A stretch of 64,000 nucleotides of DNA from Albibacterium bauzanense (GTDB lineage Bacteria; Bacteroidota; Bacteroidia; Sphingobacteriales; Sphingobacteriaceae): contig NZ_SMGO01000002.1 in assembly GCF_004339765.1 (NCBI RefSeq), forward strand, positions 1,090,001 through 1,154,000, given 5' to 3'. Shown here piece after piece: positions 46,112 to 54,530 of the stretch. The position numbers and the translations under genes are program-made. The notes beneath the pieces are model-generated. The model was given only the letters and a program-made list of their open reading frames with translations. It ran no database searches and was not told the origin of the DNA. Each line of letters opens with the position of its first letter. Positions within the stretch are counted from its first letter, which is position 1.

Positions 46112-46441
46112 TTAGCAGCAGCTAAGCTCTCCTTTGTAAGAGCCTAGAAAAGCACCAAGCTGATCTTCCAGTAATTTCCAGGTCTTAGGGTTGATACAAT
46201 AGCAGACACTTACGCCTTCGATCGTTCCCTGAATGATCCCGGCAGTTTTCAGTTCCTTAAGGTGCTGAGATATCGTTGCTTGCGCCAAGCCCAATTCTCC
46301 TACCAGATCCCCGCAAATACAGGTATTGGAAATGATGATTCTTTGCAGGATGGCGATACGGGCAGGATGTGCAATGGCTTTCAGCAAGGTGGAAAGCTGG
46401 TTCTGCTCGTCGGTGAATATTTCTGATTTTGTAAGTCCCAT
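46112..46441 (-). CDS. arsR: ArsR/SmtB family arsenic-responsive repressor
   Basis: The 109-residue repressor starts at ATG 46441; an earlier ATG at 46456 would run into the operator palindrome and is less likely. The winged helix-turn-helix is clear: LSTLLKAIAHPARIAILQRI then GDLVGELGLAQATISQHLKE. Cysteines in SNTCICGDL (an ArsR-type CxC) and the C-terminal CC are candidate arsenite ligands. It heads the ars operon and a palindrome overlaps its promoter. It is expected to repress until arsenite is bound. Confidence 0.9.
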   Translation of the reverse strand: MGLTKSEIFTDEQNQLSTLLKAIAHPARIAILQRIIISNTCICGDLVGELGLAQATISQHLKELKTAGIIQGTIEGVSVCYCINPKTWKLLEDQLGAFLGSYKGELSCC

Positions 46442-46447
46442 AATTTT

Positions 46448-46467
46448 ATATCGCAATATTACGATAT
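46448..46467. promoter_or_regulatory. ArsR operator upstream of arsR
   Basis: ATATCGCAATATTACGATAT is an 18-of-20 palindrome lying 6 bp before the arsR ATG. An overlapping perfect 12-bp palindrome, TACGATATCGTA, lies at 46460-46471. A repressor here would cover the promoter or start site. A related element is at 46075. Confidence 0.6.
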
Positions 46468-46553
46468 CGTATTCAAATTTCCAAATATTCCAATCGTAAA
46501 ATGGGGATTATGTTTTCAAATTGGTTTTAGTGCTTTTTTGCTGGTCATTTTTT

Positions 46554-46561
46554 TATCTTTG
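46554..46561 (+). promoter_or_regulatory. TAnnTTTG promoter box upstream of the SulP gene
   Basis: TATCTTTG followed by CCGC matches the Bacteroidota -7 box. It lies 107 bp before the SulP start. A second, weaker copy of the same context, TCTCTTTGCCGC, lies at 46640-46651, suggesting tandem promoters. Confidence 0.4.
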
Positions 46562-46615
46562 CCGCAATCGAAATGAGAAAAAAAGCTAAAGTTTCATTTA
46601 ACCCTGTGACATACC

Positions 46616-46631
46616 ACTGATTTAGATCAGT
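46616..46631. promoter_or_regulatory. Fnr-like palindrome ACTGAT-N4-ATCAGT before the SulP gene
   Basis: A 6-bp perfect inverted repeat with a 4-base spacer, containing the TGA-N6-TCA core shared by Fnr and Crp sites. It lies 37 bp upstream of the SulP ATG. The outer bases (CTGAT) differ from the GTGAC sites of the sulfur locus, so a different family member may bind. Confidence 0.4.
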
Positions 46632-46668
46632 ATGTTATTCTCTTTGCCGCTAAATTCTTAGTGGTTTA

Positions 46669-48240
46669 ATGTCCTATATTTTTAATTTTTTCATTACATT
46701 TTTTATGTTTTCACGTATAAATCTATTTGACTTTTCTCAAAAGGTCGACTATAAAACTGAAGTTTTGGCTGGCTTAACTGTGGCTATGACCATGATTCCT
46801 GAATCGTTATCCTTCGCAATTTTAGCAGGATTCTCCCCTTTAACCGGTCTTTACGCTGCTTTCTTGATGGGATTAATCACCGCTATCCTTGGCGGTCGTC
46901 CGGGCATGGTGTCCGGCGGGGCGGGTGCAACAGTAGTTGTGCTGATTGCGCTCATGCAATCACATGGAGTAGAATATGTCTTTGCCGCTGTTGTACTTGC
47001 AGGTGTCATACAGTTGCTAGTAGGAATATTTCGCCTAGGTAAGTTTATACGGCTCGTACCACAACCAGTGATGTATGGATTTGTCAACGGCTTGGCAGTT
47101 ATCATCTTTATGGCTCAGATTGAGCAGTTTAAAGTCGTTACAGCCAGCGGCACGACCTGGCTCTCAGGATCAGCACTATGGATCATGCTTGGACTTGTAA
47201 TGCTCACCATCGCAATTGTAGTGGTCTTTCCTAAATTGACCAAAGCCGTTCCAGCTTCATTGGTCGCCATTATTGTTGTCTTTTTAATTGTGTTAGGCTT
47301 TGGCATTGACACCAAAACTGTAAAAGATATTGCTTCTATCGGCGGTGGTTTCCCGCCATTTCACATTCCTGAAGTGCCATTTAACTTTGATATGCTAAAG
47401 ATTATCTTCCCATACGCACTGGTAATGGCAGGAGTAGGTTTAATTGAAAGCCTGCTTACCCTCAATGTGGTTGATGAAATAACAGGAACTAAAGGCCGTG
47501 GAAACAAAGAGGCGGTAGCACAGGGTACAGCGAATGTTGTGAATGGTTTCTTTACCGGAATGGGGGGCTGTGCCATGATCGCCCAATCTTTCGTCAATCT
47601 GGCCGCAGGCTCCAGAGCAAGGCTTTCCGGTATTGTCGCTGCTATAACCATACTTTTGATCATCCTTTTTGGCGCTCCTGTTATAGAGCTGGTACCGATG
47701 GCAGCTTTAACAGGTGTAATGATCATGGTCGCAATCGGTACATTTGAGTGGATCAGTTTGCGAATTGTCAACAAAATGCCCCGTCATGATATTGCTGTAG
47801 GTATTCTAGTTGCAGTAGTTACCGTCTGGTTACATAATTTGGCCCTGGCGGTTCTTATTGGGGTAATCATTTCAGCATTAGTTTTTGCCTGGGAAAGTGC
47901 AAAAAGAATACGTGCAAGAAAATATAATGATGAGAGTGGGATCAAACACTACGAGATATTTGGACCGTTGTTTTTCGGTTCGGTTACTGCTTTCAATGAA
48001 AAGTTTGATGTAAACCATGATCCTGAGGAAGTTATTGTAGATTTCAAAGAAAGCAGAGTCGCTGACATGAGTGCAATTGAAGCATTAAACAAACTCACTG
48101 AGAGGTATCAGAAAGCAGGTAAAAAATTGCATCTGCGTCACCTGAGCGAAGATTGCCGCACCTTGCTTCATAACGCAGGGTCTGTCATTGATGTAAACAT
48201 CATGGAAGATCCGAAGTACATAGTGGCAACTGACAAATAA
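46669..48240 (+). CDS. SulP family inorganic anion transporter with STAS domain
   Basis: The 523-residue protein has about eleven hydrophobic segments. The SulP signature LAGLTVAMTMIPESLSFAIL follows the N terminus, and the region FGKRG-like G-x-x-x-GRPGMVSGGAGATVVV is typical. A cytoplasmic STAS domain occupies about residues 425-523 (HYEIFGPLFFGSVTAFNEKF, DFKESRVADMSAIEAL). Substrates in the family include sulfate, bicarbonate and chloride; with a decayed nhaA next door, bicarbonate uptake is a possibility, which is inference. Codon 13 (ATG 46705) is an alternative start. An Fnr-like site and two promoter boxes precede it. Confidence 0.88.
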   Translation: MSYIFNFFITFFMFSRINLFDFSQKVDYKTEVLAGLTVAMTMIPESLSFAILAGFSPLTGLYAAFLMGLITAILGGRPGMVSGGAGATVVVLIALMQSHGVEYVFAAVVLAGVIQLLVGIFRLGKFIRLVPQPVMYGFVNGLAVIIFMAQIEQFKVVTASGTTWLSGSALWIMLGLVMLTIAIVVVFPKLTKAVPASLVAIIVVFLIVLGFGIDTKTVKDIASIGGGFPPFHIPEVPFNFDMLKIIFPYALVMAGVGLIESLLTLNVVDEITGTKGRGNKEAVAQGTANVVNGFFTGMGGCAMIAQSFVNLAAGSRARLSGIVAAITILLIILFGAPVIELVPMAALTGVMIMVAIGTFEWISLRIVNKMPRHDIAVGILVAVVTVWLHNLALAVLIGVIISALVFAWESAKRIRARKYNDESGIKHYEIFGPLFFGSVTAFNEKFDVNHDPEEVIVDFKESRVADMSAIEALNKLTERYQKAGKKLHLRHLSEDCRTLLHNAGSVIDVNIMEDPKYIVATDK

Positions 48241-48330
48241 AAAAAATCCAAACGAAGCGTGAGCGTTATATTCGCCATTATTGCCGAAAAAACCATTACA
48301 TATGTAGCGTATAAATCTTAATATATTCAA

Positions 48331-49110
48331 CAGTTCTTTAAGTCCAGCTCCGCTTCTGGCATCTTGATTTTTGGTTCTGTTATACTTTTACTTATTATCG
48401 CAATACAACTCTCGCTTCTTCATTTCAAGGATTGCTGGATACGCATCTTGGTTTCGAGTCAGACAAACTACACCTCCGTTATCCAATTCAACTATAGATT
48501 AATGATGGTTTATTGACTATCTTTTTTCTTATGGTAGGGCTGGAAAAAAAAGGGAAATGGCTGAGGGAAAATTATCAACGCCAAAGAAGGCACTGTTTCT
48601 CATTCTTTGTGCAATCGGTGACGCGGTCATTCTAGCAATAATCTACGCATTGCTAAACAAAGACTAACTTACCGCTGGAGGATGGGGGATTCCCATGGCG
48701 GCTGATATCGCCTTTGCACTTGCAATTATCGGAATGCTCAGCAAACGTGTACCTACCTCTTTAAAGATATTTTTGGCAGCACTCGCTATCGTGGATGATC
48801 TAGTAGCGATCCGGGTATTGCCATATTCTACCTTGGAGAACTACAGACTACATATCCGTTATACTCAGGAATTATAACCGCAATCCTTTTCATCTTAAAT
48901 AGTTTGAAAGTGAAAAGCCTGGCAGCATACCTCATACTCGGCATTGCACTCTGGTACTTTGTTCACAATTCTGGCATTCATGCCACTATCGCAGGCGTGT
49001 TGTCAGCCTTGTTTATTCCTACCACCCCAGATGATAAATAATCGCCCATAGAAAAGCTGGAGCACTTCCTCGCTACATCAGTAAATTATCTTATTGTTCC
49101 GAAACAGCAT
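48331..49110 (+). pseudogene. nhaA: nhaA Na+/H+ antiporter pseudogene
   Basis: Segments of NhaA can be read in order but in changing frames: ASGILIFGSVILLLII near 48345, LLDTHLGFES near 48432, INDGLLTIFFLMVGLE at 48498, [20 protein letters not shown] at 48680-48738, [14 protein letters not shown] near 48771, [16 protein letters not shown] near 48828 and YFVHNSGIHATIAGVLSALF near 48957. Frameshifts occur near 48435, in the A-run near 48546 and near 48810. In-frame stops lie at 48495, near 48665 and after the PTTPDDK segment near 49039. The C-terminal third is missing. The decay is real at several points, not one sequencing slip. It follows the SulP gene by 90 bp on the same strand. Confidence 0.85.
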
Positions 49111-49130
49111 TCAAAATCAAGAAAAAATTA

Positions 49131-49514
49131 CTATGTCTTCATCAGGTAAGCCATCAAGGTAACAGAGACTAAAACAATTAGTCCGGTGATAATCTTTGCA
49201 AAGAGAGTGGAATGGTAATATTCACCAATATCAATTTGCTTCTTAGTTTGAATATATCTCAAGTAAGACAACCCAATTGTAATTCCCCCCAAGGCAACCA
49301 ACATAATCCCAATAATATGCGAATAACCTGTCCGAGGCACAGATAATGAAGTTCCTAAAGCGGACCCGACCTGTCTTACAAAAAGTGAAAATTTCACGAC
49401 TACGAAACCAAAGCCCATTATGCCTATGCTAGTTCGTATCCATGCCAGAAATGTTCTTTCATTGGCCAAATGATCACCAGCATTTCCTCGAAACGGTTTA
49501 TCAGGAGCATCCAT
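49131..49514 (-). CDS. DUF202 family membrane protein
   Basis: The 127-residue protein has three hydrophobic segments and the DUF202 signature NERTFLAWIRTSIGIMGFGF near the N terminus. The second segment (HIIGIMLVALGGITIGLSY) and the third (LFAKIITGLIVLVSVTLMAY) follow. The family (YidH-like) is found in many bacteria and its role is unknown. It lies 74 bp after the TlpA-type gene with a hairpin between them, and its 3' end converges on the nhaA remains. The start ATG is consistent with family length. Confidence 0.88.
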   Translation of the reverse strand: MDAPDKPFRGNAGDHLANERTFLAWIRTSIGIMGFGFVVVKFSLFVRQVGSALGTSLSVPRTGYSHIIGIMLVALGGITIGLSYLRYIQTKKQIDIGEYYHSTLFAKIITGLIVLVSVTLMAYLMKT

Positions 49515-49524
49515 ATTATTAAAT

Positions 49525-49554
49525 TGATCATGTCGGCTTTATCCGACATGATCA
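49525..49554 (-). terminator. Hairpin between the TlpA-type gene and the DUF202 gene
   Basis: TGATCATGTCGG (49525-49536) pairs perfectly with CCGACATGATCA (49543-49554) around a 6-base loop. No strong T-run follows on the minus strand, so partial termination or an operator are both possible. Confidence 0.5.
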
Positions 49555-49588
49555 TTAAACAAGTCTAACGGTTGAAAGTTTAAAACAG

Positions 49589-50227
49589 CTATTTGCTGAG
49601 CTTGTCTATAAAAGCAGAAACTTCAGGGTTTTCATAATCTGCACCACCCAAATGATGGAATGCAATAGCTCCAGATTTGTCTAAAATGACTGTAGTAGGC
49701 ATAGAGCCGGAAAAATATTCCCGCGGAATCTCACTAGCTGGTACATACACGGGCAAATCGAATTTTCGCTTCTTCATAAATGCAGTTGAAGCATCAATTT
49801 TACTATCCACATCTACCAAAAGAAAAACTACTTTCTCATTATTCTTATACTTAGCCCGCAATTTATTAATCGAGGGCATCTCTGCAATACATGGAGGACA
49901 CCAAGTAGCCCAAAAATTCATGAAGACTACTTTGCCTTTAAGTTCTGAAAGGCTGATGGTCTTACCCTTAACATCTCTAAAGGAGACCTCCGGGATTTGG
50001 GCCGCCACAGCAGCATTTGAATCTTTGGTGGCCACTTTCTCCGGAATATCAGGTTGAAAGAGCCCTATTTTCATTAACCCCTGAATTACAGCACCCTTTA
50101 GATCAGGGCTAAAAAACATCGCAAGTAAAAATAACATCAGCACAGCTGTACTGATGTTTGAAAACGTGAACCACCTTTTTTTTACCTCTCTGGTATTCTG
50201 ATTGTTATTCTCTGTTGATATTGTCAT
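49589..50227 (-). CDS. TlpA-like thiol-disulfide oxidoreductase, membrane-anchored
   Basis: The 212-residue protein has one membrane anchor near residues 25-45 (FSNISTAVLMLFLLAMFFSP) and a thioredoxin fold facing the periplasm. The active site is FWATWCPPCIAEMPS (CPPC), the usual TlpA/ResA motif, followed by VVFLLVDVDSKIDAS and the cis-Pro segment GSMPTTVILDKSG. It should reduce disulfides in periplasmic proteins. It is the fourth gene of the TolC-RND-adaptor-TlpA run and lies 5 bp after the adaptor gene. A link with efflux of a thiol-reactive or metal toxicant is inference. Confidence 0.88.
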   Translation of the reverse strand: MTISTENNNQNTREVKKRWFTFSNISTAVLMLFLLAMFFSPDLKGAVIQGLMKIGLFQPDIPEKVATKDSNAAVAAQIPEVSFRDVKGKTISLSELKGKVVFMNFWATWCPPCIAEMPSINKLRAKYKNNEKVVFLLVDVDSKIDASTAFMKKRKFDLPVYVPASEIPREYFSGSMPTTVILDKSGAIAFHHLGGADYENPEVSAFIDKLSK

Positions 50228-50232
50228 GACTT

Positions 50233-51333
50233 TTATTTAATTACAATTTTCATTCCTTCTGTTAACTCTTCACTGGCAGATTTTACAATCTCGTCTTCCT
50301 GGGACAGCTCACCAAAAACCTCCTGCAGTTCACCATTCCGGATACCCAAGGTAACCGGTACCCTGAAAACCCTGTTCTGATCGATTTTTACTACAAAAAT
50401 ACCCGATTGTGCATTGACCACACTGCTTGTGGGCAACCATAATGTGCGCACTGGTCTTTGCAAGGACAGTTTTACCTGCGCGTAATCACCACCGGATAAA
50501 TCACCCCTGGAATTGCTGACATCAAATTCTGCAGTAATAGACCTTGATTGCTGATCAAGCACTCCACTTTTTCTGGAAAGTACCGATGGATAGACTTTCC
50601 CCGGATGACCAGCGACAGTAAAAGAAACTTTTGTATTTTTACTAAGGGATGGGCCATGTTTTTCAGGAATGGCGACCGTTAGCCTGAGGTCTTTCGTCTG
50701 TGATAAGGAGAATAAGGATGTTTGAGTTCCCTCACCGACCAAGGCCCCAACTGAAACATTTCTGTCAGTTATAATGCCATCAAAGGGCGCAGTGATTTTC
50801 AAATACTGCTGGAGTTGTGCGGAAGCACCTGTTTTTGCTTTTACCGAAGCGTATGCAGCACTATCGCTTCTAAACTTGCTGCTAGCCCTATCAAGTTCAA
50901 TTTCTGCAACAGCGCCAGATCTGGCAGCAGCTCTTTTAAGCCTTTCATAGGATTGGCGACTGTATTGATAGTCCTGATAAAATTTATTTTCATCTGCCTT
51001 TGCGGAAAGATATTGCTGGGTGATTTCCGGGGCTTCCAGCAAAGCAAGCAGTTGTCCACGATGGACATTTGACCCCCTATCCACAAAAAGCTGCTTGACG
51101 AAGCCTTTGACTTTGGGATAAAGTACAACCTGCTCGAAAGCCTTTAATTCTCCAGGCAGTTCCAGTAAATAGACGGCCTGATCTTCTACAGGTCTGACGA
51201 TTTGTACAGACTGCAGTTGTTTTTTTTGGGAATCTTTGGCTACCGGCTTCTCATTTCCACAGGCATTTATAAGAAGAATGAAGGGGATGAAGTATAACAC
51301 CTTCATGTATTTGTTGAAATTTATATGTCTCAT
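50233..51333 (-). CDS. RND efflux periplasmic adaptor (HlyD family lipoprotein)
   Basis: The 366-residue protein begins with a lipoprotein signal ending LLINACGNE (Cys25 from the first ATG; codon 10 is an alternative start). The biotinyl-lipoyl-like halves VLYPKVKGFVKQLFVDRGSN and FDGIITDRNVSVGALVGEGT flank a coiled-coil hairpin, and beta-barrel and membrane-proximal domains follow. It links the inner-membrane pump to the TolC-type channel. It is 6 bp after the pump gene and 5 bp before the TlpA gene. No His-rich metal-binding tail was seen, so a drug-type role is as likely as a metal one. Confidence 0.9.
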   Translation of the reverse strand: MRHINFNKYMKVLYFIPFILLINACGNEKPVAKDSQKKQLQSVQIVRPVEDQAVYLLELPGELKAFEQVVLYPKVKGFVKQLFVDRGSNVHRGQLLALLEAPEITQQYLSAKADENKFYQDYQYSRQSYERLKRAAARSGAVAEIELDRASSKFRSDSAAYASVKAKTGASAQLQQYLKITAPFDGIITDRNVSVGALVGEGTQTSLFSLSQTKDLRLTVAIPEKHGPSLSKNTKVSFTVAGHPGKVYPSVLSRKSGVLDQQSRSITAEFDVSNSRGDLSGGDYAQVKLSLQRPVRTLWLPTSSVVNAQSGIFVVKIDQNRVFRVPVTLGIRNGELQEVFGELSQEDEIVKSASEELTEGMKIVIK

Positions 51334-51339
51334 AACTCT

Positions 51340-54300
51340 TTAGTGGTTCGTTTGGATTAAATTATCAGGATTAGCATTTTCAGGATCATCTGGATCAAGT
51401 GTCGGATTGATCCTGGTTTTGTTTTTCATAATTAGCGCATATAGGTGTGGCAAAATGAGCAGCACGGTTAGCGTAGATAATAGTAATCCACCGATTACCG
51501 CCTGACCAAGTGGAGCAACCTGTTCTCCGCCATCGCCCATCCCTAAAGACATGGGCACCATACCCGCAATCATCGCAAGTGTTGTCATAATGATCGGCCT
51601 TAACCTTGAAGAGGCAGCTAAAAGCGCAGATTGTCTTGCTCCCAGGCCATGCTTTAATCGGTTGACCTCGGCTTGGTTCACCATCAAAACCGCATTAGAG
51701 ACAGAAACTCCTACAGACATAATGATCCCCATATAACTCTGAAGATTCAGTGTACTGCCGCTGAAAATCAACATGATCAGACTTCCACCTATAACTGCCG
51801 GAACAACAGACAATATCAAACCTGAAACTGCGAAAGATTGATAATAGGCAGTCAACATTAAAAATATGACAACTATAGCCATCAGGAGTCCTGTTTGCAG
51901 ACCTGAAAGTGTGTCATCCAATAACTGCATCAGGCCCTCTGTAGATACAATGGTGCCGCGGGGCGGTTCTCCGGCATCTGCAATTGCCTTTTTTACCGCT
52001 TTCGAGGCCGTTCCAAGGTCTGAGTTATAGGTGTTGGCCAGTACACTCACGTACCGGTTTGGCCCCTGTCTGTTAACCTGTGCAGCCAGCTTTACCATGG
52101 TTAAGGTGGCTACATCCTCCAGTACAGGTCTTGAGGCTCCTGCTTTTAATGGCAACGACCTCAGCTTATCTAGAGAATACATGTCTGCCTCTGGAATCTG
52201 GACCTGTACCTGAAAGACCAGTCCGGATTTTGGATCAATCCAAAGATTTTTATTCGTAAACCTGGTAGATGAGGTGGCTATAGTTAGCGTTCGTGCAACA
52301 TCTTCCATCGTCAGTCCAAATTGTGCTGCGAGTTCCCTGTCCACGTTAATTTGGAGGCTTGGTGAATTGACCGGTTCTGCGATGCGAATATCCCGGAGCG
52401 AGGGAATCGTCCTCATTCCTTTCTCGATTTTTTTCGCATATTTTTCTGCCGCTTTCAACTGTCCGGCTGCTACCTTAATCTGAATAGGAGTCATGGCACC
52501 CTGGCTCATAATCTTTTCAACCAGCTCAATGGGCTCAAAATCTATCTTTACTTCAGGAATGCGTGCTAAAATTTCCTTTCGGATCGATTCCTTAAGTTCA
52601 GCAATAGAACCCGTAAACACATCCTGATCAATAGAAATCTGCAATACCGATTCATGTGTGCCACTGGTAAACAAAAAGATAGGATTGATCGCCGTTGCCG
52701 AGGGCTGTAACCCTACAAAAGCAGAGGTGATCTTTATGGCATTTGCCGGTAGCTTTCCTTTAACGATTTCCGTTACCTTTTTCAAGTAAGCTTCGGATTT
52801 TTCAAGCCTACTTCCTTCTGGCGCCACAATTCGCAGTTGTATATCTCCGCTATTGCTGGTTGGAAGTATATCTGTTCCTATGAAGCTCCCGCCTACACCA
52901 ATAAGCACTACTACAATGAGCACATAGATCAGGATTATCCTGCCCATTCTGTTTTGTCCATATCTGGTCAGGATTAGGTAGCGACGCTTGAACTTTTCAA
53001 ACCTGGTCAATTTCTTAGGCTGATTGTTAGGTTTGTGATGGATCAGCAATTCTGGTTTCATTAGCCAGTTTGCCAGTATCGGCACGAAGGTCTGTGAGGC
53101 AATGAATGAGGCAAACATCGCAAAAGCTACTGCCAACGAAAGCGGCATAAACATATCCTTGGGTATGCCACTCATCATAAAAGAGGGAATCAATACGGCC
53201 AGAATACAAAACAAGATCAGGATCTTTGGAATAGAGATTTCCAATAAGGCATCCAGGATTGCGCGCTGTTTGGGCTTTTTCATTTCAAAATGCTGATGGA
53301 TGTTCTCAATGGTAACAGTAGCCTCATCGACAAGAATTCCGATGGCCAGGGCAAGACCGCTAAGGGTCATTACGTTGATCGTTTGACCAAACAGATACAG
53401 CATGATTACAGCGGAAAGAATAGCAATTGGGATGGTTAGCACCACAATTAAAGAACCCCTGGCATCCCCCAGAAAGAGAAAAACCATGATCCCCGTCAGC
53501 ACCGCACCAAGTATGCCTTCGTGGACCAGGTTTTCCAAAGATCTTTCAATGTAGCCAGACTGGTCAAATACATATTTGATGTCTACATCTTCAGGCATTG
53601 CGGCCTTGAGTTTCGGGATCGCAGCCTTTAGATTTTCAACCACCTTTAGCGTGGACGCGTCCGCCTTCTTGATCACGGGAAGGTAAACAGAGCGCTTGCC
53701 ATTGATGATCGCATAGCCTGTGGTAGCATCTGCAGCATCTTCCACGGAGGCAATATCCCGAATAAATATCGTATTTCCTTCGGTCAGCTTGACCGGAATG
53801 TTTAGGAATTCCTCAGGATCTTTGGCAACCGAGTTTAACGGACTCATCAGATTTTGGTCGCCTATTCTAATGTTGCCAGCAGGCGAGGGAAAGTTATTTT
53901 TGGCGATTGCCATCGTAACTTCTTGCGCAGAAAGTCCATAGGACTGCATCAAAGAAGGATTCACTTTTACCACCATGGTGCGGATATTACCGCCAAATGG
54001 TGCCGGAGCGGTTACTCCCGGAATAGTGACGAACATGGGCCGGATCTTGGTGAGCGCCAGGGTCTGTAGTTCCGTGATCGAGCGCTTTGGACTTTCAAAT
54101 ACGAGCTGACCTATCGGCAACGAACTCCCATCAAAACGTACCACCTGTGGAGGTACTGCACCTGGCGGCAAAAACCCCATTGCTCTGGACACTTGTGTGG
54201 AGACTTCTGCGGATGCCTGGGCCATATCGGTACCGGGATAAAAGGTAAGCTTCATCAGCGTGAAGCCCTGAACGCTTTTAAAATCGATGTCCTTTACACC

Positions 54301-54525
54301 ACTGACGAAAATAAGTACTTTTTGAAATTCATTGGCCATAAAACCGTCCATATAGGCTGGGGTAAGCCCTCCATAAGGCATAGCTATATAAATCACCGGT
54401 AGTTCCACCTTGGGAAATATATCGACGTTGATGCTGCGAATGGCGGTAAAGGAAAAGTAAGCGATAGCAATGACCGCTACCATTATGCTGAGTGGCTTTT
54501 TTAAAGCAAACCTGATCATATTCAT
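51340..54525 (-). CDS. RND efflux pump inner-membrane permease (AcrB/HAE type)
   Basis: The 1061-residue protein has twelve membrane helices and two large periplasmic loops. The transmembrane proton-relay segment is LALAIGILVDEATVTIENIH, with Asp-Glu where AcrB has Asp-Asp. Other RND motifs are KVELPVIYIAMPYGGLTP near residue 40 and SRLRPIIMTTLAMIAGMVPM in the second half. It uses the proton gradient to drive export through TolC. It lies between TolC (5-bp gap) and the adaptor (6-bp gap), so the order TolC-pump-adaptor is complete. The substrate is unknown. Confidence 0.92.
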   Translation of the reverse strand: MNMIRFALKKPLSIMVAVIAIAYFSFTAIRSINVDIFPKVELPVIYIAMPYGGLTPAYMDGFMANEFQKVLIFVSGVKDIDFKSVQGFTLMKLTFYPGTDMAQASAEVSTQVSRAMGFLPPGAVPPQVVRFDGSSLPIGQLVFESPKRSITELQTLALTKIRPMFVTIPGVTAPAPFGGNIRTMVVKVNPSLMQSYGLSAQEVTMAIAKNNFPSPAGNIRIGDQNLMSPLNSVAKDPEEFLNIPVKLTEGNTIFIRDIASVEDAADATTGYAIINGKRSVYLPVIKKADASTLKVVENLKAAIPKLKAAMPEDVDIKYVFDQSGYIERSLENLVHEGILGAVLTGIMVFLFLGDARGSLIVVLTIPIAILSAVIMLYLFGQTINVMTLSGLALAIGILVDEATVTIENIHQHFEMKKPKQRAILDALLEISIPKILILFCILAVLIPSFMMSGIPKDMFMPLSLAVAFAMFASFIASQTFVPILANWLMKPELLIHHKPNNQPKKLTRFEKFKRRYLILTRYGQNRMGRIILIYVLIVVVLIGVGGSFIGTDILPTSNSGDIQLRIVAPEGSRLEKSEAYLKKVTEIVKGKLPANAIKITSAFVGLQPSATAINPIFLFTSGTHESVLQISIDQDVFTGSIAELKESIRKEILARIPEVKIDFEPIELVEKIMSQGAMTPIQIKVAAGQLKAAEKYAKKIEKGMRTIPSLRDIRIAEPVNSPSLQINVDRELAAQFGLTMEDVARTLTIATSSTRFTNKNLWIDPKSGLVFQVQVQIPEADMYSLDKLRSLPLKAGASRPVLEDVATLTMVKLAAQVNRQGPNRYVSVLANTYNSDLGTASKAVKKAIADAGEPPRGTIVSTEGLMQLLDDTLSGLQTGLLMAIVVIFLMLTAYYQSFAVSGLILSVVPAVIGGSLIMLIFSGSTLNLQSYMGIIMSVGVSVSNAVLMVNQAEVNRLKHGLGARQSALLAASSRLRPIIMTTLAMIAGMVPMSLGMGDGGEQVAPLGQAVIGGLLLSTLTVLLILPHLYALIMKNKTRINPTLDPDDPENANPDNLIQTNH

Positions 54526-54530
54526 AGCGC

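Noticed and set aside
48695-48877. A small independent membrane protein gene inside 48.7-48.9 kb
   Set aside because: It is one block of the decayed nhaA, with further NhaA blocks before and after it in other frames.
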